The translations under genes and the position numbers were made by a program. The notes beneath the pieces are model-generated. The model had not been told where the DNA came from, ran no database searches, and saw only the letters and a list, made by a program, of their open reading frames with translations. From Bacteroidia bacterium (GTDB lineage: Bacteria > Bacteroidota > Bacteroidia > J057): 64,000 nt of DNA. The DNA lies in contig JAWKNO010000001.1 of assembly GCA_041391665.1 (NCBI GenBank), positions 2,796,623-2,860,622 of the forward strand, read 5' to 3'. The first letter of the stretch is position 1, and every line of letters starts with the position of its first letter. Positions 9,038-17,427 of the stretch are shown here, piece by piece.

Positions 9038-11443
9038 TCAGATTGTTGCCCGAAGTGTAAAAATGAAATTTCGCCCCGGTGCAGAAATATTAGACGCAAA
9101 AACCCGGTAATTTTGATCCAGAATATTTTCACAAGCTGCCTGGAGGCTGATTTTTTTGCTCAGTGCCACGGTAATCCTTGTGTTGAGTGTGTACCACGAA
9201 GGCATCCCGTATGTGGTGGCATAGGCCAGATTATCCTCTCCGGAACTGCTGTAATCTTCCAGCCGTTTCCAACCGCTGTAATTGACAAAAAATTCCGCCC
9301 GGATCTTTTCCCGCTTCATATTGAGGCTGATTTTTCCAAATACAGGTGGAATATGGTCCAGGGGAGTTGTCAGCTCGTCGTTGACCACTCTCCCATACGT
9401 GTAGTTGATAGAGGCAAACAAAGAAAAATAATCATTGAGATTGCCCGAAAGACTGCCTTCCATGCCGTAGATAAACGCTTTTCCGGTATTTACGGTAGTT
9501 GTTACCTGGCTGAGTTGTCCATCATACAAGATCGAATCCTGCCCGTCAAATAAAGATGGCTGGACGGTAATGGCATTTACATATCGGGTATAATAGCCTA
9601 CTGCTGATACAACGATGCGGTTTTGTATCGTATGGGCAATTCCCAGTTCTGCGTTGTAGGTAAATTCCGGGTGCAGATCGGGATTGGGGACGATTACATT
9701 GCCCTGAACGGATTCAAACACCTTGCTGAGGTCATCGACGTTTGGTGCGCGGAAGCCAGAGGAAAGGTTACCGGTAAATCTCCATCCCGGTGCAGGCAGA
9801 ATTATCAGCCCCAGATTGCCGTTGAGTGCCGTATGGTTTTGGTTTACCCTGTTAAAAGGAAACGGGAAAAAAGATTTGTCTGTAAAATCTGCTGTCAGCG
9901 AAGTATGTGTCAGGCGAATCCCGTCATTGAGGATCAGTTTTTCGTTGATTTCCCAGGTGTGGGTGCCATAGATTGCCTGCGTATTCATCGTAGAACCCCC
10001 ATCGGGGTAGCGGGTATCCAGTGAAGTTTTTTCTCCTGAGGAAATGTTTTCCTGAAAAGCCGAAGAGTTGATAAAATTAAAGACAGCTTCTGCGCCATAG
10101 CGGATTTCGTGGCTCCCTTTGGTTTTATCAAAATCGGCATTAAAGGAAAATATATTTAGCTTTTCTATCCGCCGGTTGATGCTGGGATTATTGAGGCGGC
10201 GGTCGTTTCTGCTTTCTTCAATATTCTGATAGGCAAGGATCAGGCGGGCATGATCGAAGAGCTTGTTTGACGAGCGAATGCGAAGCGTATAGGCGCTCAG
10301 CAGCCGGTCCTGGGGTCCATAGTACCATTCGGCAAAGCGGGGACGTCCCCCGGAAACCTGCGTCAGTCGGTCATACCTCGGAACATCCGACGATGTGGAG
10401 TACTGGAAATTGAGCAGATGTGTGATTTTTTCAGATGGTTTGAAAATCAGCTTCTGTAAAAAATCATACTGCCGGTAACCGGAAGAGACCTGGAGATTGG
10501 AATCGGGATTGGCAATTACGGAGTCTTTCCCTCCAACCTGGGAAACATACCAGGGGCGGGAGCCAAAGTTTTCATAAAAAGGATTTCGTACCGCCCCCTG
10601 CCGCAAATCGCCAAAATCTGAATAGGTAAATGATGTCAGCGAGCCTACTTTTTCTCCTCCAACCGAAACATCTGCATGCCCGGCATAACCATGAGCGGCA
10701 GAGGTGTAACGTCCATATACATTGGCTTTGACCAGCGTTTTTCCATCTGCCGAAAGCGTAGGGTCTTTGGTGTAAAAATGCATTACTCCGCCCAACGCGT
10801 CTGAGCCATACACGACAGAGCCTGCACCAAATACCAGCTCTGTACGCTCCAGAATGGAGTTGTCGAGTGTGATGACATTTTGCAAATGTCCGCCCCTGTA
10901 GATGGCATTGTTCATGCGGATTCCATCTACAACCATCAGCACTTTATTGGCCTCAAATCCGCGGATTACCGGTGAGCCTCCTCCCAGCTGACTTTTCTGA
11001 ACCATAATATTGCCGCTGCCAGCAAGCACATCGGCCATGGAAGTCTGATTCATATGTTGCATTTCGCTACTGCGCAGCACCTGGATTTTTTGCACAACAT
11101 CTTTCTGCTGCTCTTCAAACCTGCTGGCGGAGATCACCACTTCATTGAGTGAAATACCGGTAAGTGCCAGATATACTGTATAATCTGAAGATGCCAGTTT
11201 TTCGATCGTCAGTGTTTCCGTCTGATAGCCCGGCAAATAGATTCTGAGCGTTTTTACGTCTTTGAAAGCCGAGATATCCGCCTCTCCGGCAGTATTTGTG
11301 AATGAAAATGAAGGATTGTCTTCAGAAGATACAGAAACACCCGCCAGCGGTTGGCCGGTTTCCAGGTCCCGGACAACCATTGTCTGGGCAAAGAGCATAA
11401 GTCCTTCCCCCAGGAATAATCCCAGTATGATTAATTTTTTCAT
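9038..11443 (-). CDS. TonB-dependent outer-membrane receptor with carboxypeptidase-regulatory-like domain
   Basis: The product has 801 residues from the ATG at 11443, where a signal peptide begins (MKKLIILGLFLGEGLMLFAQ). Starting further upstream would bury that signal. Domain order is signal, CarboxypepD-regulatory-like fold (about 20-105), plug (about 120-240, with GGGSPVIRGFEANKVLMVVDG) and a 22-strand type barrel ending NFIFTLRATI. It imports a substrate that cannot pass porins, with energy from TonB. The plug and barrel resemble haem/colicin-type receptors, but the ligand is not determinable. The small membrane gene just upstream is probably its operon partner. Confidence 0.93.
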   Translation of the reverse strand: MKKLIILGLFLGEGLMLFAQTMVVRDLETGQPLAGVSVSSEDNPSFSFTNTAGEADISAFKDVKTLRIYLPGYQTETLTIEKLASSDYTVYLALTGISLNEVVISASRFEEQQKDVVQKIQVLRSSEMQHMNQTSMADVLAGSGNIMVQKSQLGGGSPVIRGFEANKVLMVVDGIRMNNAIYRGGHLQNVITLDNSILERTELVFGAGSVVYGSDALGGVMHFYTKDPTLSADGKTLVKANVYGRYTSAAHGYAGHADVSVGGEKVGSLTSFTYSDFGDLRQGAVRNPFYENFGSRPWYVSQVGGKDSVIANPDSNLQVSSGYRQYDFLQKLIFKPSEKITHLLNFQYSTSSDVPRYDRLTQVSGGRPRFAEWYYGPQDRLLSAYTLRIRSSNKLFDHARLILAYQNIEESRNDRRLNNPSINRRIEKLNIFSFNADFDKTKGSHEIRYGAEAVFNFINSSAFQENISSGEKTSLDTRYPDGGSTMNTQAIYGTHTWEINEKLILNDGIRLTHTSLTADFTDKSFFPFPFNRVNQNHTALNGNLGLIILPAPGWRFTGNLSSGFRAPNVDDLSKVFESVQGNVIVPNPDLHPEFTYNAELGIAHTIQNRIVVSAVGYYTRYVNAITVQPSLFDGQDSILYDGQLSQVTTTVNTGKAFIYGMEGSLSGNLNDYFSLFASINYTYGRVVNDELTTPLDHIPPVFGKISLNMKREKIRAEFFVNYSGWKRLEDYSSSGEDNLAYATTYGMPSWYTLNTRITVALSKKISLQAACENILDQNYRVFASNISAPGRNFIFTLRATI

Positions 11444-11526
11444 GGATTTAGGTATAAACAATACAACAATCGGGCAGCCAATATCCTTCAGGGACGAAAT
11501 TGGTTGCCTCAAAAAAAGTGATGTGT

Positions 11527-12066
11527 TTATACAGTTTCCGGCGGAGGAATGGGCGGAGAAAGGCAAACCGAGCAGTATATCAGCGGGCTGAAAACCTCAG
11601 GATTTTTGGCTCTCTCCCGGTTTTGTAAGTGCCAGGTGAATCTTTCTGACCGAAATAGTGTATGAAAAAAGTGAATGAGGCGCTGCTGATTTTTTTGTCT
11701 TATGGGATTATGTCCGCTGGCGTGATTTACGAGATAGGATAAACGTTGATTGAGCCGGGATTCCTCCTTATCGGGCCAACACCAGTACACCACTGTGTCT
11801 TTGTGCATCTCCTGAGAAACCACATCGTACATTTGCCCTTCAAATTCAAACTCATCAGGTTCTGGCCAGTGTAGCAGGGAAGCCTGAGCATGGCTTAGGC
11901 TGATTTCAACCAAATCCTGGTGTTCAGAAAGAGTCAGCAGATGGTGTTTGATCTCTTTGCGAAGGAAAAATTTTTGCAGGTGCAGCAAGGTATAAATCCC
12001 CAGAAAGGGAGCAAACAGACAAAGCAGAAGGAAAACACTGATGATATTTTTCCGCCAATGATTCAC
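11527..12066 (-). CDS. Small membrane-anchored protein upstream of the TonB receptor
   Basis: The product has 179 residues from a GTG start with a GGAGG-like stretch beside it. It has an N-terminal hydrophobic helix (about 10-30) and then a soluble, histidine- and tryptophan-containing region with no recognised motif. The C-terminus holds CSVC and PPIPPP. Small proteins of this form often precede TonB receptors in Bacteroidota, so a role in metal or cofactor uptake is possible but inferred only from position. It is the last gene of the core-like region before the composition changes. Confidence 0.7.
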   Translation of the reverse strand: MNHWRKNIISVFLLLCLFAPFLGIYTLLHLQKFFLRKEIKHHLLTLSEHQDLVEISLSHAQASLLHWPEPDEFEFEGQMYDVVSQEMHKDTVVYWCWPDKEESRLNQRLSYLVNHASGHNPIRQKNQQRLIHFFHTLFRSERFTWHLQNRERAKNPEVFSPLIYCSVCLSPPIPPPETV

Positions 12067-12115
12067 CTCCGAAAGTTAAAAAAATCCCTGTAAAGACGGG
12101 ATGGCCTGTAAAACA

Positions 12116-12145
12116 AAAAACGCCAGCTGTTGGCTGACGTTTTTG
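12116..12145. terminator. Rho-independent terminator-like hairpin at the edge of the core region
   Basis: A stem pairs CAAAAACG.CAGC with GCTG.CGTTTTTG around a 5-base TGTTG loop, with A and T runs on both sides, so it could act in either direction. There is one internal mismatch. No + strand gene ends just before it, so it may serve a lost gene or mark the old boundary before the low-GC island was acquired. Confidence 0.5.
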
Positions 12146-12284
12146 TACAAGGGAACCGACAAATATCGAACTTTATTATGCAGGATGTGGACATAATCCT
12201 CCACCACGCAAAGCTTGTGGGAGTAGCTATATAAATGGTTATAAACTTGTTCTCACAGTAACAACAATTTATAATTCATTTTAT

Positions 12285-12304
12285 ATTTAAGTACTTGCTT
12301 AAAT
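12285..12304. promoter_or_regulatory. Probable ArsR-family operator
   Basis: A perfect 7-bp inverted repeat, ATTTAAG-N6-CTTAAAT, overlaps the -33 element of the promoter in front of the ArsR gene. ArsR/SmtB repressors bind such AT-rich dyads and release DNA when metal binds, so self-repression is the simplest reading. Confidence 0.6.
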
Positions 12305-12325
12305 AGTTTAGTTAGATTACCTTTG
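12295..12325 (+). promoter_or_regulatory. Bacteroidota-type promoter for the arsR-merTP operon
   Basis: TTG at 12295-12297 and TACCTTTG at 12318-12325 match the -33 TTG / -7 TAnnTTTG consensus with 20 bp between. The start codon is 17 bp beyond. The operator dyad lies across the -33 box. Confidence 0.6.
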
Positions 12326-12341
12326 TGTAAAGGAAATAAAT

Positions 12342-12710
12342 ATGGAATCAACTTGCATAAGAGCATTGGCGGATGAAACTCAAATTAGACGTTGTAAAAA
12401 GAAGATTGAAAATGTAGGTTCTGATCTTTCTGACTTGGCTATAATTATTGGATTAATTGGAAATGATACACGCCTTAAGATCCTATATCTAATTCAGTCT
12501 GAGAATAGACTTTGCGTTTGTGATTTGAGTGATATTCTTGGAATGACTGTTCCTGCCATATCTCAACAACTAAGAAAACTAAAGGATAGAGGAATTATCT
12601 CCAGCGAAAGAGAAGGTACAGTAATTTATTATTCTTTAACGAAGAAATACCTTGAAACAGTCACCAGTGTCCTAACAAATGGTACAATTAAAAATTTAAT
12701 AGAGCAATGA
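12342..12710 (+). CDS. ArsR/SmtB-family metal-responsive repressor
   Basis: The 122-residue product is a winged-helix protein. NDTRLKILYLI opens the DNA-binding domain, and the metal motif in alpha-3 is RLCVCDLSDIL (CVC type, as in ArsR/CadC thiolate sensors). SQQLRKLKDRGII is the recognition helix and EGTVIYYSL the wing. An extra Cys near the N-terminus (MESTC) could add a ligand. It overlaps the start of merTP by 4 bp, so it likely controls that operon through the dyad upstream. The metal is probably Hg, Cd/Pb or As; the merTP context favours Hg. Confidence 0.92.
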   Translation: MESTCIRALADETQIRRCKKKIENVGSDLSDLAIIIGLIGNDTRLKILYLIQSENRLCVCDLSDILGMTVPAISQQLRKLKDRGIISSEREGTVIYYSLTKKYLETVTSVLTNGTIKNLIEQ

Positions 12711-12762
12711 AGAAAAGTAGCAGCAAATTAATCGGCATGGGATTATTTACAGCCATTGCAGC

Positions 12763-12771
12763 CTCTTTGTG
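12763..12771. repeat. Target-site duplication, left copy
   Basis: CTCTTTGTG abuts the left end of the insertion sequence and recurs at its right end. Nine-base duplications fit the 9-12 bp range known for IS4-family elements. Confidence 0.88.
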
Positions 12772-13966
12772 CAGCCTACTAGACAATTTTGAAAAAAGGC
12801 GAAAAAAGCAAGAGTATTGTGTTTACCAAGACAACGATACCTATGCCTTTTTCGCAACTACTCAAATTTAGTAAAATCTACCAAGACTATGGTCTGGGTG
12901 CAGCAAAGAATTTTTACCTGCTCGTATCGCTGATCAGTTTGGGCCAAACGGTCAACCTGTACAAACTCAAGGACCACGTCAGCAGCGTACTGGGCAAGAC
13001 ACACACCGATGTGCAGAGCCACTACCAGCGGCTGATCCGATTTTTTAAAGACTGGGGTAAGTCGGAAGAATTTCTGCACGACATCCTGCGCCACAATCTG
13101 GGGCTGCTGCGTCAGGGGGGGCATCAGACGCTGATCCTTGACGGCACGAGTTGGCAGTTTGGCCAGACCGAAATCCACTACCTCGTACTGGCTGTCCAGG
13201 TAGGCGGCGTAGCCATCCCCCTGTACTGGAAGCAGCTCGGTAAGATCGGTACCTCTAATCAGGAAGAACGAAAAGAGATGATGGACGAGGCCCTCGGTAT
13301 CTTCGATCTGCGTGGGATGACCCTGCTCGCAGACCGGGAATACATCGGCAAAGAATGGTTTAAGTACCTCAGCGACAAGGGCCTACACTTTGTGATCCGG
13401 ATGAAGCGCGGCGACTACGAGCAAGATACTAATGCCGTCTGCGGGCGGAGCTATCGGGCCATGTACCGCCGCTGCCAGCAAAAAAAGAAAGTCGTCAGCA
13501 AACGGATCACCCTCAACCATACTTCCTATACCCTCGTCATGATGCCCAACCCTAAAGTCGGCGCAGACGAACCCGTCATGGTTTTCCTCACTACCCTTCG
13601 TAGTAGCCGATACGCCGCCGCCGCTTACAAGCTCCGATGGAAGATCGAGTGCATGTTCAAGCACCTCAAGACCAACGGCTATCACCTCGAAGACCTCAAC
13701 CTCAAAGACGCGGGCAAAACCCGGCTCATGATGGCCCTCGTAGCCACCGCCTACCTGCTCGCACTCCGAGAAGGATGGCGAAGAAAAAAGAAAATACCGC
13801 TCAAAAAATACGCCGACGGAACCCGATGGCCAGCCTGCTCCCTCTTCCGGGCCGGACTCGCCTATCTGATCGAAAAATCCCAGCAACTACAACGATTCCT
13901 TACCTATCTTGAATCCATCTCCAAAACCCCTAAAACCCCTCCTGATTAAAAATGTATAGTAGTATG
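12772..13966 (+). mobile_element. IS4-family insertion sequence, 1195 bp
   Basis: The element is bounded by a 9-bp duplication. Its ends form an imperfect inverted repeat of about 22 bp: CAGCCTACTAGACAATTTTG on the left against CATACTACTATACATTTTTA read inward from the right. It carries one transposase covering most of its length. Its GC content is clearly higher than that of the flanking island, so it came from another source after the island formed. Confidence 0.9.
12789..13949 (+). CDS. IS4-family DDE transposase
   Basis: The product has 386 residues from a TTG; an ATG at 12843 is the alternative. The catalytic residues are visible: the first Asp in LILDGTSW, the second in LLADREYIG, and the Glu in YKLRWKIECMFKHLK. 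The last follows the Y-(2)-R-(3)-E-(6)-K spacing that defines IS4. The reading frame is complete, so the enzyme may be active. An antisense open frame inside it is a composition artefact. Confidence 0.93.
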   Translation: MKKGEKSKSIVFTKTTIPMPFSQLLKFSKIYQDYGLGAAKNFYLLVSLISLGQTVNLYKLKDHVSSVLGKTHTDVQSHYQRLIRFFKDWGKSEEFLHDILRHNLGLLRQGGHQTLILDGTSWQFGQTEIHYLVLAVQVGGVAIPLYWKQLGKIGTSNQEERKEMMDEALGIFDLRGMTLLADREYIGKEWFKYLSDKGLHFVIRMKRGDYEQDTNAVCGRSYRAMYRRCQQKKKVVSKRITLNHTSYTLVMMPNPKVGADEPVMVFLTTLRSSRYAAAAYKLRWKIECMFKHLKTNGYHLEDLNLKDAGKTRLMMALVATAYLLALREGWRRKKKIPLKKYADGTRWPACSLFRAGLAYLIEKSQQLQRFLTYLESISKTPKTPPD

Positions 13967-13975
13967 CTCTTTGTG
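13967..13975. repeat. Target-site duplication, right copy
   Basis: CTCTTTGTG repeats the left copy exactly and reopens the merTP reading frame. Confidence 0.88.
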
Positions 13976-14518
13976 TTGTATTACACCTGTACTTGCACTT
14001 GTAGCAGGAGCAAGTGGAATTGCTTCTACTTTTTCATGGCTTGAACCTGCTAGACCTTATTTAATAGCGGTAACAATTCTAGTGATTGGATTTGCTTGGT
14101 TTCAGAAGCTTAAACCACGTAAAGAAATAAATTGCGATTGCGAAATAGATGAAAATCCGTCCTTTTGGCAATCAAAAAAATTCTTGGGCATTATATCAAT
14201 TTTTGCTGCGTTAATGCTAACCTTTCCCTACTATTCAGGCATGTTCTTTCCAGAAAGTGAAAGAAAAAATATTATCATAAAAGAATCTAGTATTTCAGAG
14301 GTTACACTAACCATTGATGGTATGACTTGTACTGGATGTGAACACAGTGTAAATCATGCACTATCTTCTTTAAAAGAAGTTTTTGAATCAAGTGTTTCTT
14401 ATGAATCGGGAAAAGCTATTGTACAATTTGATAAAACTAAATTAACTCCTGATCAGCTTTCGGATACAATTGAAAAGGAAACGGGATATAAAGTAATTAA
14501 TATAGAAACTCAGAAATA

Positions 14519-15142
14519 ATGGAAAGACGTAAAGATCATTGGGAAAACGTATATGAAACCAAAAGCGATCAGGAAGTAAGCTGGTATCAGGAAATACCGG
14601 ATACATCTCTCAACTTAATAAATTCACTATCCCTTGATAAAGAAGATTCAATTATAGACATTGGAGGAGGAAATTCAAATTTGGTTTCTGAGTTATCTAA
14701 AAAAGGATTTACCAATCTTTCGGTTCTCGATATTTCTGCCAAGTCTTTAGAGAGAACAAAATCTAAATTAGGTCAGAAATCCACTGAAATTCAATGGATC
14801 GTTTCTGATATTTTAGAATTTCAGCCACCACAACAATATAGCCTTTGGCATGATAGGGCAACATTTCATTTTCTCATCCACGAGAATGATATTCTACAAT
14901 ATGTAAATATTGTGAGTAAAGCTATCAAAAAAGAGGGCTACCTTATTGTTGCTACATTTTCCGCTTCTGGACCGAAAAAATGCAGCGGACTAGAAATAAC
15001 ACAGTACTCTAAAGAAAAATTACAAAGCTTGTTTCATGAAAGTTTCGAACTTATTCAATCTTTTGAAGAGGTTCATAAAACGCCATTTGAAACCGAGCAA
15101 AACTTCGTTTATACCATATTTAAAAGAAAAGAACATGGCTGA
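14519..15142 (+). CDS. Class I SAM-dependent methyltransferase
   Basis: The 207-residue product has motif I in DSIIDIGGGNSNLV, an acidic end to strand 2 (LSVLDIS), and SLWHDRATFHFL as the post-I/motif-IV region. This matches the small methyltransferases often found in mer/ars-type islands of Bacteroidota. The substrate is not known; a metalloid or thiol acceptor is possible. Its ATG overlaps the merTP stop by one base and its own end overlaps the next gene by 8 bp, so it is part of the interrupted operon and may lose expression through the IS. Confidence 0.85.
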   Translation: MERRKDHWENVYETKSDQEVSWYQEIPDTSLNLINSLSLDKEDSIIDIGGGNSNLVSELSKKGFTNLSVLDISAKSLERTKSKLGQKSTEIQWIVSDILEFQPPQQYSLWHDRATFHFLIHENDILQYVNIVSKAIKKEGYLIVATFSASGPKKCSGLEITQYSKEKLQSLFHESFELIQSFEEVHKTPFETEQNFVYTIFKRKEHG

Positions 15143-15350
15143 AAAACAAATAGAATTACAGTCCACGATTACCTGCCCTAATTGTGGACACAAAAAAAAG
15201 GAAACAATGCCTACTGATGCCTGTCAGTATTTTTATGATTGTGAGAACTGTCATAAGGTATTAAAACCAAGTGAAGGCGATTGTTGTGTCTATTGTTCCT
15301 TTGGTTCTACCCCCTGCCCACCAATTCAAGAAAGTAAAACTTGTTGTTAG
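15135..15350 (+). CDS. GDCCVxC-motif small cysteine-rich protein
   Basis: The 71-residue product has CPNCGH, CENCHK, GDCCVYCSFG and a CC end, giving eleven cysteines. The GDCCVYC string is the name-giving motif of this family, which is common in mercury/arsenic islands of Bacteroidota. The cysteine pairs suggest soft-metal binding or a zinc-ribbon-like fold; the exact role is unknown. The start is the ATG inside the end of the methyltransferase. Confidence 0.88.
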   Translation: MAEKQIELQSTITCPNCGHKKKETMPTDACQYFYDCENCHKVLKPSEGDCCVYCSFGSTPCPPIQESKTCC

Positions 15351-15352
15351 CA

Positions 15353-15919
15353 ATGTCGAACAAAATCCACATAAAAAATATGGTTTGTCCACGGTGTATT
15401 GACACTGTGAGGGACATTTTCAATAGTTTAAAGATTGATGTAACTGCTATTCAATTAGGAGAAGTTATTGTTTCTAGTGAAATAGAAAAAAACAGAAAAG
15501 AGGTATTGAAAGAACGATTATCCGAAAAAGGCTTTGAACTTCTGGAGGATAACAAATCAAAACTCATTGGGAAAATAAAATCCATCATTGTGGATACCAT
15601 ACACTATTCCAAAGAAGCCGTTCACAGTAATTTTTCTACCTTATTGAGCGATCAAGTACATCACGATTACAGTTACCTGAGTCGGTTGTTTTCGTCCGTA
15701 GAAGGAATCACTATCGAGAAATTCATCCTTTCTCAAAAGATTGAAAAAGTAAAAGAGCTGCTGTTTTATGATGAGTTAACTTTATCCGAGATTGCCTTTC
15801 AAATGAATTACAGCAGTGTAGCCCATCTTTCCTCACAATTCAAAAAAGAAACGGGTATGACCACTACCGAATTTAAAAAACAACGTAAACCCGGACACCG
15901 TTCTTTGGATTCCATTTAG
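15353..15919 (+). CDS. HMA-AraC fusion regulator
   Basis: The 188-residue product has a heavy-metal-associated-like N-terminal domain with MVCPRC (Cys12, Cys15) and the beta-alpha-beta length of MerP. It is joined to an AraC-type helix-turn-helix, with LTLSEIAFQMNYSSVAHLSS as helix set one and FKKETGMTTTEF as the family signature. It would sense thiophilic metal directly through the CxxC and switch transcription of metal genes. A paralogue lies at 25886 and a decayed copy at 30865. Confidence 0.88.
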   Translation: MSNKIHIKNMVCPRCIDTVRDIFNSLKIDVTAIQLGEVIVSSEIEKNRKEVLKERLSEKGFELLEDNKSKLIGKIKSIIVDTIHYSKEAVHSNFSTLLSDQVHHDYSYLSRLFSSVEGITIEKFILSQKIEKVKELLFYDELTLSEIAFQMNYSSVAHLSSQFKKETGMTTTEFKKQRKPGHRSLDSI

Positions 15920-15988
15920 TCAAAATCCTGAAACAGATTTACCGAATTTCGTAACACAAACATTTAGCTTCCTAATGATCTTTGTTAT

Positions 15989-16711
15989 ATGGAAAAACAA
16001 TACAACGTATTAGGAATGACCTGCGGAGGCTGTGTAGCTAAAGTCAAGAAGACTTTAGAAGCTATCCCAGAGGTTGGGTCTGCCAAAGTACAACTGGAAG
16101 CACCTGAAGGAGTACTTTCTTTAAAAAAAGAAGTCTCTATCGAACTATTAAATAGCAAACTTCGTGCAGCGGGCAACTACACCATTGAAGAAATAACCCC
16201 TGAATCAAATAACAAAATAGAACTACCTGAAAAATCTATCACCACCTATAAACCTTTAATCCTTATAGTATCATTCATCGCAGGAGTTAGTTTTTTGACT
16301 CAGTATCCCTATGAAGAATTTTCGGCAATGCTTTGGATGAGATACTTCATGGCGGGTTTCTTTATTGTATTTTCTTTCTTCAAGCTATTGAATATAGAAG
16401 GTTTTGTCAACTCCTACAAGATGTATGATATTGTTGCTGTCAAATGGAAAGGATGGGGCTATATCTATCCGTTCGTTGAATTAGCATTAGGTGTATCATA
16501 CCTCCTTAATATTGTACCATTTGAAACCAATTTGGCTACTGTCATTATTCTTGGAATCAGCAGTATTGGTGTGATTAAAAGCAACTTGGATAAGAAAAAA
16601 ATAAAATGTGCTTGTTTAGGTGATGTTTTTAACTTACCAATGAGTACGGTAACCATAGTGGAAGATTTGACCATGGTAGCAATGGCAGGATGGATGCTTT
16701 ATTTAATTTAG
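15989..16711 (+). CDS. HMA domain fused to MauE/DoxX-like membrane domain
   Basis: The 240-residue product has an N-terminal HMA with GMTCGGC (Cys12, Cys15), then four or more hydrophobic helices from about residue 80. A CxC pair lies near residues 206-208 in IKCACLGD. The membrane part resembles MauE/DoxX-family proteins, which support disulphide or redox chemistry. A fusion of metal-binding and membrane parts could pass Cu or Hg across the inner membrane, or reduce and transfer it. It is well separated from the preceding gene and may have its own promoter. Confidence 0.8.
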   Translation: MEKQYNVLGMTCGGCVAKVKKTLEAIPEVGSAKVQLEAPEGVLSLKKEVSIELLNSKLRAAGNYTIEEITPESNNKIELPEKSITTYKPLILIVSFIAGVSFLTQYPYEEFSAMLWMRYFMAGFFIVFSFFKLLNIEGFVNSYKMYDIVAVKWKGWGYIYPFVELALGVSYLLNIVPFETNLATVIILGISSIGVIKSNLDKKKIKCACLGDVFNLPMSTVTIVEDLTMVAMAGWMLYLI

Positions 16712-16844
16712 GTTCAAAATTTTGAAAAACTTAACCCGAATTATATAACAATTGACTAAAGTCATTTGACTAATTTTGATTTACTGATAAAAATCATTAA
16801 ATGAATAAAATATTTTTGTAAAATTTACGTTTGATAAAATTAGG

Positions 16845-17267
16845 ATGAAACGAATTCTGTCCATATTACTTGCAATTTTAATGCTCACAACCAACATGAG
16901 CGTTACATTTGCTACGCATTATTGTGGCGGTAAAGCGGTAAAGTCTTCTATTTCATTTGGTCATGACAATTTGGATTGTGGGATGGCTAAAATGGATGAG
17001 AAAAAATGTGGCAAAGAAGATCATCAGCAAAGAATTACAAAAAAGGGATGTTGTGAAAACAAATACACAACACTTTCAGTTGATGATGATTATAGCAATC
17101 CCGTAGTAGTTTCTCCCAATTTAGATTTCAAGTTTGTAGCAGCCTTTATCGTTACTTATGTAAACGACTATTTTTTCGTTAAGGAGGAGTCAAACTCATT
17201 TATTGCCTACTCCCCCCCACTAATTGAACAGGATAAATCCGTCTTGTTTCAAGTATTTCGCATATAA
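16845..17267 (+). CDS. HYC_CC_PP family secreted protein
   Basis: The 140-residue product has a signal peptide (about 1-23) and then the family's ordered motifs: THYCGG, GCCENKY, and SPPLIE near the end. It also has Cys, His and Lys-rich stretches. This family occurs in metal-efflux loci of Bacteroidota just before the RND pump, as here. It is presumably a periplasmic metal-binding protein that delivers or buffers Cu/Ag for the pump. The molecular role is not established. Confidence 0.87.
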   Translation: MKRILSILLAILMLTTNMSVTFATHYCGGKAVKSSISFGHDNLDCGMAKMDEKKCGKEDHQQRITKKGCCENKYTTLSVDDDYSNPVVVSPNLDFKFVAAFIVTYVNDYFFVKEESNSFIAYSPPLIEQDKSVLFQVFRI

Positions 17268-17427
17268 AATACATACTGTTAATGGTTCATTTTCATAAAT
17301 GAATCACAGGAATTGATTGGGTCACTTGTACCGACCTTTATCTTATTCCAATTAATAATTACCCTATTCCGGTAATCATTAATAATAGAAAGACAACACT
17401 ATAAATTTGTCAATTTAACAGTATGAT

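Larger units (their letters stand above)
12707..14519 (+). pseudogene. merTP: merTP (MerT-MerP fusion) interrupted by an insertion sequence
   Basis: The 5' piece (12707-12771) encodes MKKSSSKLIGMGLFTAIAAS then SLC. The 3' piece resumes after the insertion with SLCCITPVLALVAG, membrane helices of MerT, and a C-terminal HMA domain with GMTCTGC. Removing the element and one copy of the 9-bp duplication restores one frame. The intact fusion would be an inner-membrane mercuric-ion importer with a tethered periplasmic MerP domain. A remnant starting at TTG 13971 could still be translated, but without the first MerT helix. The disruption looks recent, as both pieces carry no other visible damage. 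Confidence 0.9.

Noticed and set aside
11443..11566. Longer N-terminus for the TonB receptor
   Set aside because: The extra residues lie before an obvious signal peptide that must be at the N-terminus.
12150..12260. Possible reverse-strand tRNA remnant, with a T-loop-like TTCGATA
   Set aside because: The flanking 5-base stems pair at only two or three positions and no acceptor or anticodon arm can be drawn.
13383..13886. Long antisense frame inside the insertion sequence
   Set aside because: It mirrors the transposase in a GC-rich region and shows no protein features of its own.
17284..17310. Hairpin after the HYC_CC_PP gene (TTCATTT...AAATGAA)
   Set aside because: The stem is short and AT-rich with no T-run, so it is not a convincing terminator.
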